NCBI GenBank assembly: GCA_002454425.1
Contig: DKIV01000043.1
Coordinates: forward strand, 1-60,210
Direction of reading: 5' to 3'
DNA length: 60,210 bases
DNA from: Sphingobacteriaceae bacterium UBA6709
GTDB taxonomy: Bacteria > Bacteroidota > Bacteroidia > Sphingobacteriales > Sphingobacteriaceae
The notes beneath the pieces were generated by a model. The model was not told where the DNA came from, did no database searches, and worked only from the letters and a program-made list of their open reading frames with translations. Both the position numbers and the translations under genes were made by a program. This document shows, piece by piece, positions 28,496 through 38,200 of the stretch (position 1 is its first letter; each line of letters opens with the position of its first letter).

Positions 28496-28565
28496 ACGTT
28501 ACACAAGGGTTTTCCTGTTCGCTCACCGAAAGGAGGCATTGTGTAACGTCTTATCTTTTTCCGCT
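28496..28565 (+). terminator. Possible terminator of operon A
   Basis: ACGTTACACAA at 28496-28506 is exactly complementary to TTGTGTAACGT at 28539-28549, with a 32-base loop. CTTATCTTTTT follows. The long loop makes it weaker than a classic terminator, but position and polarity fit the end of operon A. Confidence 0.45.
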
Positions 28566-28687
28566 TTCATTCCATTCTCTCTGTCTTTTGCGATTCGTAA
28601 TCGTGAAAAATTCCTTGATGCAGGTACATGCCATCTTTTTGCCCATAGTTGCTCTTCACGACAAGATGAAGGATTCTACTACCTGAT

Positions 28688-28850
28688 AACTACCTACCAG
28701 CTTCGAGACAGCTTCTGCATTAATCAACACTTAGCAAACAAACAGTTCACCCTAAGTCCACCTATTTTGTTATAGGGTGGACTCAGGGTGAACCCTATCT
28801 TGATTAAATGCTTATTAATGCAGAAGCTGTCTCGAAGCTGGTAGGTAGTT
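28688..28850. repeat. 163-bp nested inverted-repeat element
   Basis: Outer arms of 37 bp are perfectly complementary (28688-28724 and 28814-28850, AACTACCTACCAGCTTCGAG at the outer ends). They flank an 89-base spacer that itself holds a second hairpin of about 19 bp (28745-28764 with 28773-28793, one mismatch and one bulge, GTTCACCCT at its base). Perfect arms of this length are rare by chance. It could be a non-autonomous mobile element (MITE), the site of an invertible segment, or a very stable RNA hairpin that ends both convergent operons. I see no clear target-site duplication and no recombinase gene nearby. Confidence 0.85.
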
Positions 28851-29015
28851 CGTACCCGGCTGGCAGCCTATATCCTTTCGTGTTCCCGCTGTTATTCATT
28901 GGGAAAGTATCGATGTTTCTTCGCTCTTCCAGCGCTAGTAGAAAGGCATTGATATAGCAATTATATTCATCAGAGATTATGCTAGAGGAATTGATTTAGC
29001 CGATAGGTTTTAAGA

Positions 29016-29040
29016 AGCAACCCCGATGGCCGGGGTTGCT
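29016..29040. terminator. GC-rich hairpin downstream of operon B
   Basis: AGCAACCCCG at 29016-29025 pairs with CGGGGTTGCT at 29031-29040 (10 bp, 5-base loop). A second stem, CCTTACCT/AGGTAAGG at 29075-29097, begins right after the operon B stop codon. Neither has a strong U-tract on the minus strand, but together they probably mark the 3' end of operon B. Confidence 0.55.
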
Positions 29041-29098
29041 CAAATCATTAATTATTGTGGGTTTAGGCAGATGTCCTTACCTGAGCGTGAGGTAAGGG

Positions 29099-30244
29099 TT
29101 ATTTTCCAAACAGCTCTTCGAGCTTCTTATCAAGTTCCTGACCTCGCAGGTACTTTGCAATTATTTTACCGCTAGGATCAATCAGGAAATTCATCGGAAT
29201 GGCCTTAATGTCATAGAGCGCTGCAGCGGCATTGTCCCAGCCTTTTAGGTCGCTAACCTGCGTCCAGGTGAGTTGATCAGCGGCTATCGCTTTCAACCAT
29301 TTGTCTTTATCTGTTGGTTTATCCAGCGATACACCCAGGATTTCGAACTTTCCAGTTGGCTTGTACTTTGCATATGCCTTCACTAGATTTGGATTTTCAC
29401 GACGGCAAGGAGCACACCAGGAGGCCCAGAAGTCAAGTAATACGTATTTTCCTCTGAAGTCTGAGAGCTTAACCTCTTTGCCCTGAGCATCAGGTTGACT
29501 GAAGTCAGCTGCTTCTACGCCTGCTTGCGTTTTCTTCACTAAGGCGATTCTCTCTGCAGCCTGCTTGCCCAGTCCGGTTGCGCGCAAATCTGCGCTTAAG
29601 AGCATAAATTCCTTTTCTTTCGCCAGCGCGTCGAAGTCGGAGGGAGGTAGCGTCGAGTTGAATGCCATCAGTGCCACATAGCTGTTGGGATTCGCTTTTA
29701 CGTAATCCATCTTCGCTTTTATTATGTCCTGATGTATTACTTCCGCACGCTCCTCAAGGCTTTTGATATATTTTGAGTCCTGTTTTTTCTCTTCCGGCTG
29801 AGCGTTAAATTCTTTATTCAGCACAGTGTATTTATCGTATATCGGTTTAAGCATAGCATCTACACGCTTGCTTTCCAGATTTAGCGGAGAGTTGACTTTT
29901 GCGGTAGTTGCAGAGTCGGTTCCTGTGATTGTAATATTTGAATTGTCTAGCAGTAACGGCAATACATCAAACTTAGCGGCTTTTCTAGGATCGTCAGGAG
30001 TGTTGTCGTGCTTCAGTCTGATATGAGCCTCTAAAGGAAAGGGCACAGAACCTTTAAATGTAAACTTTCCTTTGTTCATTAGTACAGAGTCCTCAAACAA
30101 CTTGCCGTCAATGCGTTTACGAAGAAATACTTTTGCCGGTTTATCTATTTTTCCGATGGTGCCGCTAATAGTGTAAGAGCCTGTCTGGGCCATAGCCATT
30201 ACCGGCGCTAACGCGCAAAGCGTCGCTATTAATTTAATTTTCAT
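29099..30244 (-). CDS. TlpA-like thiol-disulfide oxidoreductase with DUF4369 domain (operon B)
   Basis: This 381-residue exported protein has a signal peptide (ending MAMAQ), an N-terminal DUF4369 beta domain (about 22-120, YTISGTIGKIDKPAKVFLRK), a helical linker and a C-terminal thioredoxin-fold AhpC/TlpA domain (about 245-381). The redox motif is WCAPC in FWASWCAPCRREN. The cis-Pro loop follows (IPMNFLIDPSGKI). Such proteins reduce or exchange disulfides in the periplasm. It is the last gene of operon B, 5 bases after the S41 protease, and the operon holds a second TlpA-like protein. Confidence 0.93.
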   Translation of the reverse strand: MKIKLIATLCALAPVMAMAQTGSYTISGTIGKIDKPAKVFLRKRIDGKLFEDSVLMNKGKFTFKGSVPFPLEAHIRLKHDNTPDDPRKAAKFDVLPLLLDNSNITITGTDSATTAKVNSPLNLESKRVDAMLKPIYDKYTVLNKEFNAQPEEKKQDSKYIKSLEERAEVIHQDIIKAKMDYVKANPNSYVALMAFNSTLPPSDFDALAKEKEFMLLSADLRATGLGKQAAERIALVKKTQAGVEAADFSQPDAQGKEVKLSDFRGKYVLLDFWASWCAPCRRENPNLVKAYAKYKPTGKFEILGVSLDKPTDKDKWLKAIAADQLTWTQVSDLKGWDNAAAALYDIKAIPMNFLIDPSGKIIAKYLRGQELDKKLEELFGK

Positions 30245-30249
30245 GTGCT

Positions 30250-31854
30250 TTATTTTTTTGAAGACCTATTTAGTATTTGTTTGTATTCTTTTTGATTTCT
30301 AAGTATGCTGACCGCTGTCTGGAAGCTCTTACTAGCTTCGTTACGTACTGGTATAAGGAAATCCATGCCGGTGTAAAGCATCGAGGCAATCTGACCTTTC
30401 AGTTCGATACCTATCGCCTCATATGCGGCGGTATCTTTGAAGTCCGGAACTGAGAGCTGATGGTTTTTGGCAGTTGCCGCAATTGCCACATAAAGTTCCT
30501 GAGGGATACGGAAGTTTTTCATGAAGTCAGGGAACCCGGGATATTTAAGACGTAGCGCGCGGTCATTGTTCTGCACATAATCAAACCCAACTTTGTTTAC
30601 AGCTCCCGAAGCCATTAAGGCTCCCATCCAGTTACTATATACATTGGTATCTATAGGTACGAACCTGTCGGGCATAATTCCACCGCCTCCATATACTGTT
30701 CTTTTTCCTTCAAGTGTCAGGAATTTTAGAGAGTCGGGGAATGTTACGTGCCCTTCACCAGTGAGTTCATGTGAATTCATACGGCGATTAAAGTCCTGGA
30801 AGTAGTCAGCCTTACCTTTGTTGTAAGGCTTCTGTATTGACCTGCCAGAGGGAGTGTAGTATCGTGCGCCAGTCAGATTCATTACCGAACCATCAGAAAG
30901 AGGCACTGGCTTTTGCATGAGTCCTTTGCCGAAGCTTCTGCGTCCCACAACAACTGCGCGATCCCAGTCCTGCAGTGCTCCGGTGGTAATTTCAGCTGCT
31001 GAGGCTGTTGATTCGTCAATGAGTACGACTAAAGGGCCATCGTAAAATCTACCAAAGCCGCCGGTATAATAGTAGTCTTTTCCTCCAATGTTCGGCACCG
31101 AGTAGAATACCATTTTTTCCTTAGGAAGGAACTCATCTACGACGCCAATAGCCTGCTGTACGTAGCCACCTCCATTACTTTGTAGATCGAGGATTAGTTT
31201 TTTCATGCCCTGTTCCTTGAGCGATTTTAGGGCGGCGTCTATCTCACGGCGTGTCGACTCGCTGAATATCGACAGCGAGATATAACCTATCTCACGGTCG
31301 ACCATATAACTCGCCCGGATACTTTTGTCCAGGATGCGTGCTCGTGTGAGCGAAAAGCTAAGCGGTTGTTCAATTCCTTTGCGCAGAACTTCCAGTTTGA
31401 CCTGCGTACCAATTTCACCGCGCAGCATCTTCAAGACATCCATATTCTGCAATTTTTGACCGAATATCGATTTTCCATCAACTTTCACGATGCGATCGCC
31501 GCTTTGCAAGCCCGACTTCAATGCCGGACCATCTGGCGTAATGCCTGTTACGAAGGTGCTGTCGTTAATCATGGCAAAGGAAATACCTATGCCTGCAAAG
31601 CTTCCCGACATTCCCTGATTCCTCGCTTCAGCCTGCTCGCGGCTCGTGTAGCTTGAATGCGGATCAAGGCTGCTGATCATTGCTTTAATCGCTTCATCGA
31701 CCAGGTGCTCATCATTTACCTGATCGACGTAGTTCTCCTGAATGAGTTTTAAAGCCTCTTCAAATTTGTATTTAGGATTCATTTGCGCCTGACTTTTTAC
31801 AGCTATGCTAAAGCATGCCGCAAAAGCCAGGGCTTTCATTACGTTCACGTTCAT
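30250..31854 (-). CDS. S41 family C-terminal processing peptidase with PDZ domain (operon B)
   Basis: This 534-residue exported protease has a signal peptide (to about 23), an N-terminal helical part (about 28-75), a PDZ domain (about 85-170, GIGISFAMINDSTFVTGI and GDRIVKVDG) and an S41 catalytic core. The Ser/Lys dyad is visible as Ser285 in TASAAE and Lys310 in FGKGLMQ, 25 residues apart as in Prc/CtpA. A C-terminal extension of about 170 residues follows. Enzymes of this class clip unfolded or tagged envelope proteins. Here it is embedded between two TlpA-like genes of a SusCD operon, which suggests processing of an imported peptide or protein. Confidence 0.94.
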   Translation of the reverse strand: MNVNVMKALAFAACFSIAVKSQAQMNPKYKFEEALKLIQENYVDQVNDEHLVDEAIKAMISSLDPHSSYTSREQAEARNQGMSGSFAGIGISFAMINDSTFVTGITPDGPALKSGLQSGDRIVKVDGKSIFGQKLQNMDVLKMLRGEIGTQVKLEVLRKGIEQPLSFSLTRARILDKSIRASYMVDREIGYISLSIFSESTRREIDAALKSLKEQGMKKLILDLQSNGGGYVQQAIGVVDEFLPKEKMVFYSVPNIGGKDYYYTGGFGRFYDGPLVVLIDESTASAAEITTGALQDWDRAVVVGRRSFGKGLMQKPVPLSDGSVMNLTGARYYTPSGRSIQKPYNKGKADYFQDFNRRMNSHELTGEGHVTFPDSLKFLTLEGKRTVYGGGGIMPDRFVPIDTNVYSNWMGALMASGAVNKVGFDYVQNNDRALRLKYPGFPDFMKNFRIPQELYVAIAATAKNHQLSVPDFKDTAAYEAIGIELKGQIASMLYTGMDFLIPVRNEASKSFQTAVSILRNQKEYKQILNRSSKK

Positions 31855-31861
31855 TAGTATC

Positions 31862-33874
31862 TTACTTTTTAGTCTTTATGATATCAACAGCCATACTTAA
31901 TTCGTCAAGAAGTTTGCTGGGGCTGCCGGAATATCCTTCGGCAGTATATTTTATGATTCCGTTTTGAACGATGATCTTTCGCGGAATAGCCGACGAGTTA
32001 AAGAATGGAACCATGCTTTTAAACACAACGTCCTGCTGACCGTTGCCAGGGTTCACAGCGTCATGTAACAGGTTAAATCGGAAGCCGGCATTTTTTACAT
32101 ATTGTGTTGATTTGGCTTTATAGTCGCCATTCTGCATGGTGCCAATGAAATATACCAGTACCTGAGGATCGTTAGCGTATTTATCCACCACCAACTGCAT
32201 GCCGGGGAACGCCATGATGCATGGACGGCACCAGGTTGCCCAAAAGTCTATGATAACAATCTTATCTTTCCAGTCGGCAGAATTTACTATGTTACCATTG
32301 GCGTCTTCCAGCTCGAAAGACTTATAGGGAAAGTTTACCATGTTTGCCTGAACCGAAGCACGCAGTTCAGCGTTTCCATCTGCCGATGCGAGCGAGCGGA
32401 AATACTTGTCGTAACCCGCGATGTTTTCAGGATTGTTAGCGTTATAGATTTCCTTCAACTTGTTGATCATTCGTGGGGTGAGAGCATTCTCGCGGGCGCT
32501 CATCTCGAGGAGCGGCAGAATTGACTTATTGTCATCTAGCTTCTCGAGCACATTCAGGTGCAGCTCATTTAAATCGGCATTACTGTATAAGCCTTTCTTT
32601 GAGAGATACCGGAAGCTTTCCGCCGCGCGCTTATAGTTCTTAGTCTTACTTTGCAGGGAGATCAGTGTGAATAGCCTGTCGTCGAGTTGTTTGTCGGCGT
32701 TCTCCTGCGCCATTTGCGGGCTGTCAAAGTCTTCTCGGTAGGAGCCGTCATTTTTCAGCTTGATAAGATAGGGGATGGTGGCTTCAGCAAGTTGCAGAAG
32801 TGTGTCTGCCGCCTTTCCGTGTTGCATCTCGTCCATCATCTGACCTCTGGTGAGATTCCATCGCCATACTTCGTTGCCGGAACGAAATTCCATTTGTTTA
32901 AACAGTGCTATGAATTTGTCGTATTGCTTTGTCTCGTAGTAGCTTGAGCCAAGACTGCGGAACGTTTCGTAATACATGAATCCTTTGCCATCGTTATTCT
33001 TGCGCCATTCTGATACCGGATATTGTCTCAGGAAATCCTCGTAGGAGGCAATTCTGACATGGGCGTCAGGATCCGTTTTCTTGATATTTGAAAATACCAC
33101 AAAGCGAGCCTCTGAACCTGAAGGATACTGCCTTAAGATGCGGCTATTGATCTGGTTGGCGAGGTTGGCAGACTTTAAGTTGAAGCTCGCAGCTCTGCTA
33201 AGGATGGCAAGACGTTGATCGTTGAGACCAGGCGATGCGAGGAGTTTGTTTATGAGATCAATCCCTTCAGCCCTTGCTTTATCTTCTCCTAGAGCTTTTG
33301 TCTTTACCCTAAGATAGAAAGGCAGGAAGTTGAAGATATTGCTATCCTTGCGCTTGCGTTCGCCTTCCAACAGATGAAGAGCGTAGCTGGCCTTTTCGGA
33401 AATATCGCTTCCAAAGTAATTGTAAATGCTGTTGGAGGCTTCCTGAGGCATGAAGAGCTGCGCTTCGGCAATAGCCGCGCCCTGTAAGGTGTTGCCACGG
33501 CTGTCCTTTACCGGGCGGTAGAATCCTTGACGTTCGTTAATGTCGATGGCGTCGGGTTGTGCAAAGTTTCCCTGATAGAATTTGAACGCCAGGAAGCGCG
33601 CGTTGGCAGGCACTTTGTAGCTGGCGGACCAATGTTTAGAAGCCTTTGTCATGCTGGCGGTATCGGTATGCCAACCATTGTTGTCAAAGCTAAAAATGGC
33701 AGCACGAACCTCGTCGCTGAACTCGAGGTCGCTACCTTGCGCATCGTAATCCAAGGTTATGAGATTACCGGGTACAACCTTGCCCGATCCTAAGTTAAGG
33801 CGGGTATGCTCTTGTTGTCCGTAACCTCTTACGGACAACAAGAATAGAGCAACTGTAACTATCGTTTTATTCAT
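31862..33874 (-). CDS. Large TlpA family disulfide reductase-like protein (operon B)
   Basis: This 670-residue exported protein has signal peptide MNKTIVTVALFLLSVRGYGQ, a beta-sandwich N-terminal region (about 25-120), a long helical TPR-like middle (about 160-520) and a C-terminal thioredoxin fold (about 525-665). The redox site is WCRPC in FWATWCRPCIMAF. The middle region may bind peptide or protein partners. It follows the SusD-like gene by 6 bases and precedes the S41 protease by 7, so it is in the same transcript. The family is common beside SusCD genes in Sphingobacteria, but the substrate is not known. Confidence 0.92.
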   Translation of the reverse strand: MNKTIVTVALFLLSVRGYGQQEHTRLNLGSGKVVPGNLITLDYDAQGSDLEFSDEVRAAIFSFDNNGWHTDTASMTKASKHWSASYKVPANARFLAFKFYQGNFAQPDAIDINERQGFYRPVKDSRGNTLQGAAIAEAQLFMPQEASNSIYNYFGSDISEKASYALHLLEGERKRKDSNIFNFLPFYLRVKTKALGEDKARAEGIDLINKLLASPGLNDQRLAILSRAASFNLKSANLANQINSRILRQYPSGSEARFVVFSNIKKTDPDAHVRIASYEDFLRQYPVSEWRKNNDGKGFMYYETFRSLGSSYYETKQYDKFIALFKQMEFRSGNEVWRWNLTRGQMMDEMQHGKAADTLLQLAEATIPYLIKLKNDGSYREDFDSPQMAQENADKQLDDRLFTLISLQSKTKNYKRAAESFRYLSKKGLYSNADLNELHLNVLEKLDDNKSILPLLEMSARENALTPRMINKLKEIYNANNPENIAGYDKYFRSLASADGNAELRASVQANMVNFPYKSFELEDANGNIVNSADWKDKIVIIDFWATWCRPCIMAFPGMQLVVDKYANDPQVLVYFIGTMQNGDYKAKSTQYVKNAGFRFNLLHDAVNPGNGQQDVVFKSMVPFFNSSAIPRKIIVQNGIIKYTAEGYSGSPSKLLDELSMAVDIIKTKK

Positions 33875-33880
33875 GAGAAA

Positions 33881-35230
33881 TTATCGTTTATTTTGACCTA
33901 TTTCGGGATTTAGTTTCAGGATGGCATCGTTAATAGGATACACGAAGCGGTTACTGCCGGGACTGAGGGTGTACGTCTGGCCATTGAATACGCGTACTAC
34001 ATTACCTGTTTGCGAGGCATCAAGCGTTAGGCGTCGCTGGTCGAACCAGCGTAAGCCGGTACCCATAAGCTCGCGTCGGCGTTCGCGGATTACCTCAGTG
34101 AGGAGGTCTGATGATGCTGTCTGATTTATCGGAGAATAGTCTGCCGCCTTGAAGCGCTTGGAACGTAGTCGGTTAAGTAATTCGTTCACCTTTGAAGCAT
34201 TGCCATTGCGGGCATAGTACTCAGCTTCAGTAAGGATCATTTCCGGAACAGATAGGCCGATGTATTTACCTTCATAGCTTATATTATGCTTTGAGTAGCG
34301 GCGTCCACCCACGCCATTGTCGTTGATGGTGAAAAGCGTATAGCGCAAATCGCGTGTGTCGAAAATGTTGAGAAGCTGATCGTTAAGCTTGGCCTCAAAG
34401 TATCCCGAAACAAGCTTTGATAAAATGATCTCCTGGTCGACTAACTTGCGAGGGAACGAAGAGATGTTTACAGTGTAAGGCTCAAGGTTGTTAACCGTTC
34501 CCTGTATAGCCAACGCTTTATTTGCATTCGCCGCGGCTTTGTCAAACTCCCGCATGATGAGGTATGTTCTGGCAAGTAGCGCGTATGCCGCGGCTTTTGA
34601 AGGCTTACTGTTGTAGTCTGGTACATTCGGTAAAGCATCCAGAGCTTGCTGTGTATCACTGATAATTTGATCATAGATAACCTTTAGCTTTACTCTGCTG
34701 AGGTTTTGAAATAAGTCCGGACTTAACAATAAGGGTAAGCCGTCGGTTGCTGCTGCCGTTGCCGGGTCATATATCGGAGCGTATTGATTAACAAGCATGA
34801 GGTATGCGAACGAGCGTTGCACCAGAGCTTCAGCGTAAATTTCCTTTTTGACTACTTCTGTGCCATTTTCACTTGACATCACTCCTTCAAGCACCTCATT
34901 GCTCACATAGATCTGCTTGTATAAATTGTTCCAGCCTATGTCCTGCTGTGTTTCGTCATAATACTGTTCTCCCCAGATATAAGCATTGCGGAAGGAGGCA
35001 TTCCAGGCATTCTGAATGCCACTGTTTTGTGTTTCGATATCATCGGAAGTGACTAAAGGAAGAATAGCGGTATTCTCGAAGGTTGAGCGATCGTTCATCA
35101 GCAATTCGTAGTCCTTGGTGTATTTCAGCGTACGTTGCGTATAGGTGTCAATTTCAACATATTTACGGCAGGACTGCATAGCAGTAGCAGAAACGGCGGC
35201 CGCGATAATATATATGATGGTTTTCTTCAT
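33881..35230 (-). CDS. RagB/SusD family outer membrane lipoprotein (operon B)
   Basis: This 449-residue lipoprotein has lipobox Cys21 (MQSC). The sequence has the SusD helical core (WNNLYKQIYVSNEVLEGVM, AYLMLVNQYAPIYDP) and the C-terminal nutrient-binding region (VIRERRRELMGTGLRWFDQRRL). It differs from the operon A SusD-like protein in length and sequence and belongs to the RagB group. It is expected to cap the operon B SusC-type barrel. The SusC gene ends 11 bases before it, on the same strand. Confidence 0.95.
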   Translation of the reverse strand: MKKTIIYIIAAAVSATAMQSCRKYVEIDTYTQRTLKYTKDYELLMNDRSTFENTAILPLVTSDDIETQNSGIQNAWNASFRNAYIWGEQYYDETQQDIGWNNLYKQIYVSNEVLEGVMSSENGTEVVKKEIYAEALVQRSFAYLMLVNQYAPIYDPATAAATDGLPLLLSPDLFQNLSRVKLKVIYDQIISDTQQALDALPNVPDYNSKPSKAAAYALLARTYLIMREFDKAAANANKALAIQGTVNNLEPYTVNISSFPRKLVDQEIILSKLVSGYFEAKLNDQLLNIFDTRDLRYTLFTINDNGVGGRRYSKHNISYEGKYIGLSVPEMILTEAEYYARNGNASKVNELLNRLRSKRFKAADYSPINQTASSDLLTEVIRERRRELMGTGLRWFDQRRLTLDASQTGNVVRVFNGQTYTLSPGSNRFVYPINDAILKLNPEIGQNKR

Positions 35231-35241
35231 GATGTTACTGA

Positions 35242-38200
35242 TTAAAATGAGGTGCTGATACTTAAGAAGTAAGCCTTTGAAGGCGGCAGGTTGTTGTAGT
35301 TGCTCGTAAGCATGTATTTCGGATCTACGCCATCCTTATTCTTACGCCATAATATCCCAAGATTACGTACAGACGCATTCAGTGAAAGAGTCTGCATGAA
35401 GGTTTTCTTCAGCAGTTTACCAGGAAGATTGTAACCTAGAGAAATCTGCTGCAGGCGAACATGACTGCCGCTAATGGTAAGCAGGTCAGAGTTCTTATAG
35501 CGATTGAGGCTGTTATCGCTGATACCCGTCAGGCCCGGTACATTGGTGAAAGCTTCGTCACCGGGATTTTTCCAACGTTTAGCGACATCAGATTCCGCAC
35601 CTATAACCCCATAATAATTTGTGTAAGTGGGGTAGTTCTCAGTGGAAGGACGTCGCAAGATGTTGCCGAATTCATAAGTGATACGTACCCCAAGGCTGAG
35701 GTTACCATAGTTGAAGTTATTCATGAAGCCTCCAAACCAAGGCGCTGTTTTGCGGCCGGAGTACACAAGATCATCGGCGCTGAGCTTGTTGTTGCCGTCG
35801 GCAATAGAGATGATTTCTCCATTTTTGTTATATATCTGCGACTGTCCGTTCGCGTCGAGTCCCGCCCAACGGTAAGAGTACATGTAATCCAGGGGCAGAC
35901 CCACGGTAGGGGTGGAAGTATTAACGAGTGTGAATGAGGTTGATTTCAATAAACGTGAGTCGGTTACCTCATTGGTATTATAAGAGAAGTTTAACATAGA
36001 AGACCAGCCGAAGCGCGCCTCACGTATTAAATCGGCCTTGAGTCCTAGGTCATAACCGCGACCTTTCATGCTTGAGGCGTTGAAAGACATGGATGTCCAT
36101 CCATAAGTTGGATTATACGGCATGTTGTAGATGATGTCACTGGTGCGTTTACCATAAACATCGAACGTGATACCAAGTCGGTTATCAAGAAAACTCAGGT
36201 CGAGACCAAGGTTCCATGATTTCACTTTTTCCCAGGATATCTGAGGATTTCCGGGAGTGTTAATGTATCCATATGCTCCAGTTTGTGAATCTGAGCTTAA
36301 ATAGATCACGGTTTCTGGTGTGGCAGAGCTTGGAGCCGTGCCGTTAACACCATAAGTAAGGCGTATGGCGGCGTCGCTAAGCCAGCTGACATTCTTAAGG
36401 AAATCTTCAGACTTAGCATTCCATTTACCGCCTACAGACCATAGTGGCTTGGCCCGTTCTGATCGGGAAGCGCCCACGAGCGTGAAGTCATCAAAGCGAA
36501 CGCTTCCGGAGAATACGTACTTGTTTTTATATAGTGAGAGCGCGGCATTAGAGTAATACGATAGCGATCGGTTTTGTCCTCTTGACATAGCGTCGCCGGA
36601 GCCTAATGTCTGCGTCCAACCTTCAATGACGTTATATGGGGTGGTTGGATTTATAGCTACTGTCGAATATGTATCAGCATTAAAGCCATAGCGTTTCTGA
36701 CTGATGGATCGGCTCTTTGTCTGGCTAATCTCTGCGCCGGCAAGGAAATCCAGACGATGCTCGTCAGTGAAGTTATAATTAATATTCAGTTGCCCGCGGA
36801 GGTTATATTGCCAGGAGTTAAAATTGTTCAGCGACAGGATTCCGCCCATCGGTACCCCATAAGTGAGCTTGCCAGTGCCAGGATTATAGGTAGTTCCATA
36901 GTTGATCATGTCGCGGGCGGCGTAAGATTCTACCTTATCAATATTTTCAGCATCGCTGATGTTGCGTTGAAGCATTCCCGATACGCTGAAGTTCGCCCAG
37001 TTGGTGATCTTTGTGTTGATCTCACTGTTGAATAGTAATTTGTGAGCTTGCGTGCCATAATCCGTAGCGTCTAGCTCATCCAAAGGATTGTAAGTCCAAG
37101 GGAGATATCCCAGAGAGTTGGTGTATGACGTCACCTCTGGTCTGAATCGTAAATTACGATAGATGTTGTTGCCCTGCGCGTCCTTTATCAGTTCGTAGGG
37201 GCGGAGGGCAAAAGTGCCACCTCCCAGTGTGTTAACACCCACAGCATTATTCAACGCGTTATTATAGTTATATGAGATTCCGGATTTGAAAGTCACGCGA
37301 TCATTGAAGAGGGAGCTGCTTAGATTGGATGAGAAGAAGAAGCTCTCTCCTTTATTACCCTTAAATACGGGGAGGTCTTTACTATAGTTGGTAGAGACAT
37401 AGTATGCTGTTTTATTAGCTCCTCCGCTTAACGATAGGTTATATTGTTGAGAAACCGCGCGTTGAAGCAGGTATTTCTTTATCTGATCGCGATTGTCAAT
37501 CTTTGAAAGAGCATCCAGCGCTGAGTCGCGCTGTGCCGCAGTCGCGGTGCCACGATCAACCCTGAACATCCACTCTAAGCCCTCGCTTAAAGGTTTCTTG
37601 CTGTAAAGGTTTTGTAATGGATCGCTATTAGCTGTATATGAGTCTAGAACAAATCCTTTGCTTTTTAACTCCTTTTCGAATTCAACGTATTCGGCAGAAT
37701 TCATCTTGTTGACCTTTCTTAAATCGGCAGGCGCGGAGCTGCTGAGGTTTGTTGAGAAGCTAATGGAGGGCTTTCCATCTTTGCCTTTTTTCGTTGTTAT
37801 GACAATCACGCCGTTTGCCGCGCGAGCTCCCCAAATGGAAGATGCCGCAGCATCTTTAAGAACAGTGATGCTTTCGATATCGTTCGGGTTGAAGCGACTG
37901 AGCACAGCGCCGCCTGTTCCGTTGCCAATACGGTCAGTAATATTTGAACGCCTGTCGTTAACGTCCATTAAGGGAAAGCCGTCAACAACGATGAGTGGAT
38001 CGACCGCGACGCCCGAGCCGAAGGAGTTTACGCCCCTAATAGTAATTTTGTTTGTTGTCGGGTCAACTTTTACGCCGCTCATAGTTCCTTCAATACGATC
38101 CATGATGTTGATCGCTGGCACCTCCTTGAGTTGGGCTGCGGTAACCTGAACGGCGGCTCCTGTTACACGCTCTTTAGGGAGGGTTGTGTAGCCATTGGAG

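Larger units (their letters stand above)
28410..29098. other. Intergenic region between convergent operons A and B
   Basis: This 689-base gap contains a short hairpin (28421-28443), an 11-bp inverted repeat followed by T-rich sequence (28496-28565), the 163-bp nested inverted-repeat element (28688-28850), and hairpins near the operon B end (29016-29040, 29075-29097). A 100-codon GTG-start frame crosses the region but ends inside the inverted repeat and resembles nothing known. I see no supported gene. Confidence 0.6.

Noticed and set aside
28473..28775. 100-codon GTG-start ORF in the operon A/B junction
   Set aside because: Its last third lies inside the inverted repeat, it has no recognisable domain, and it is better explained as a chance frame.
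28688..28850. Nested repeat as a phase-variable invertible promoter
   Set aside because: It lies at the 3' ends of both operons, the spacer lacks an exact TAnnTTTG box, and no recombinase gene is near. Kept only as one option in the finding.
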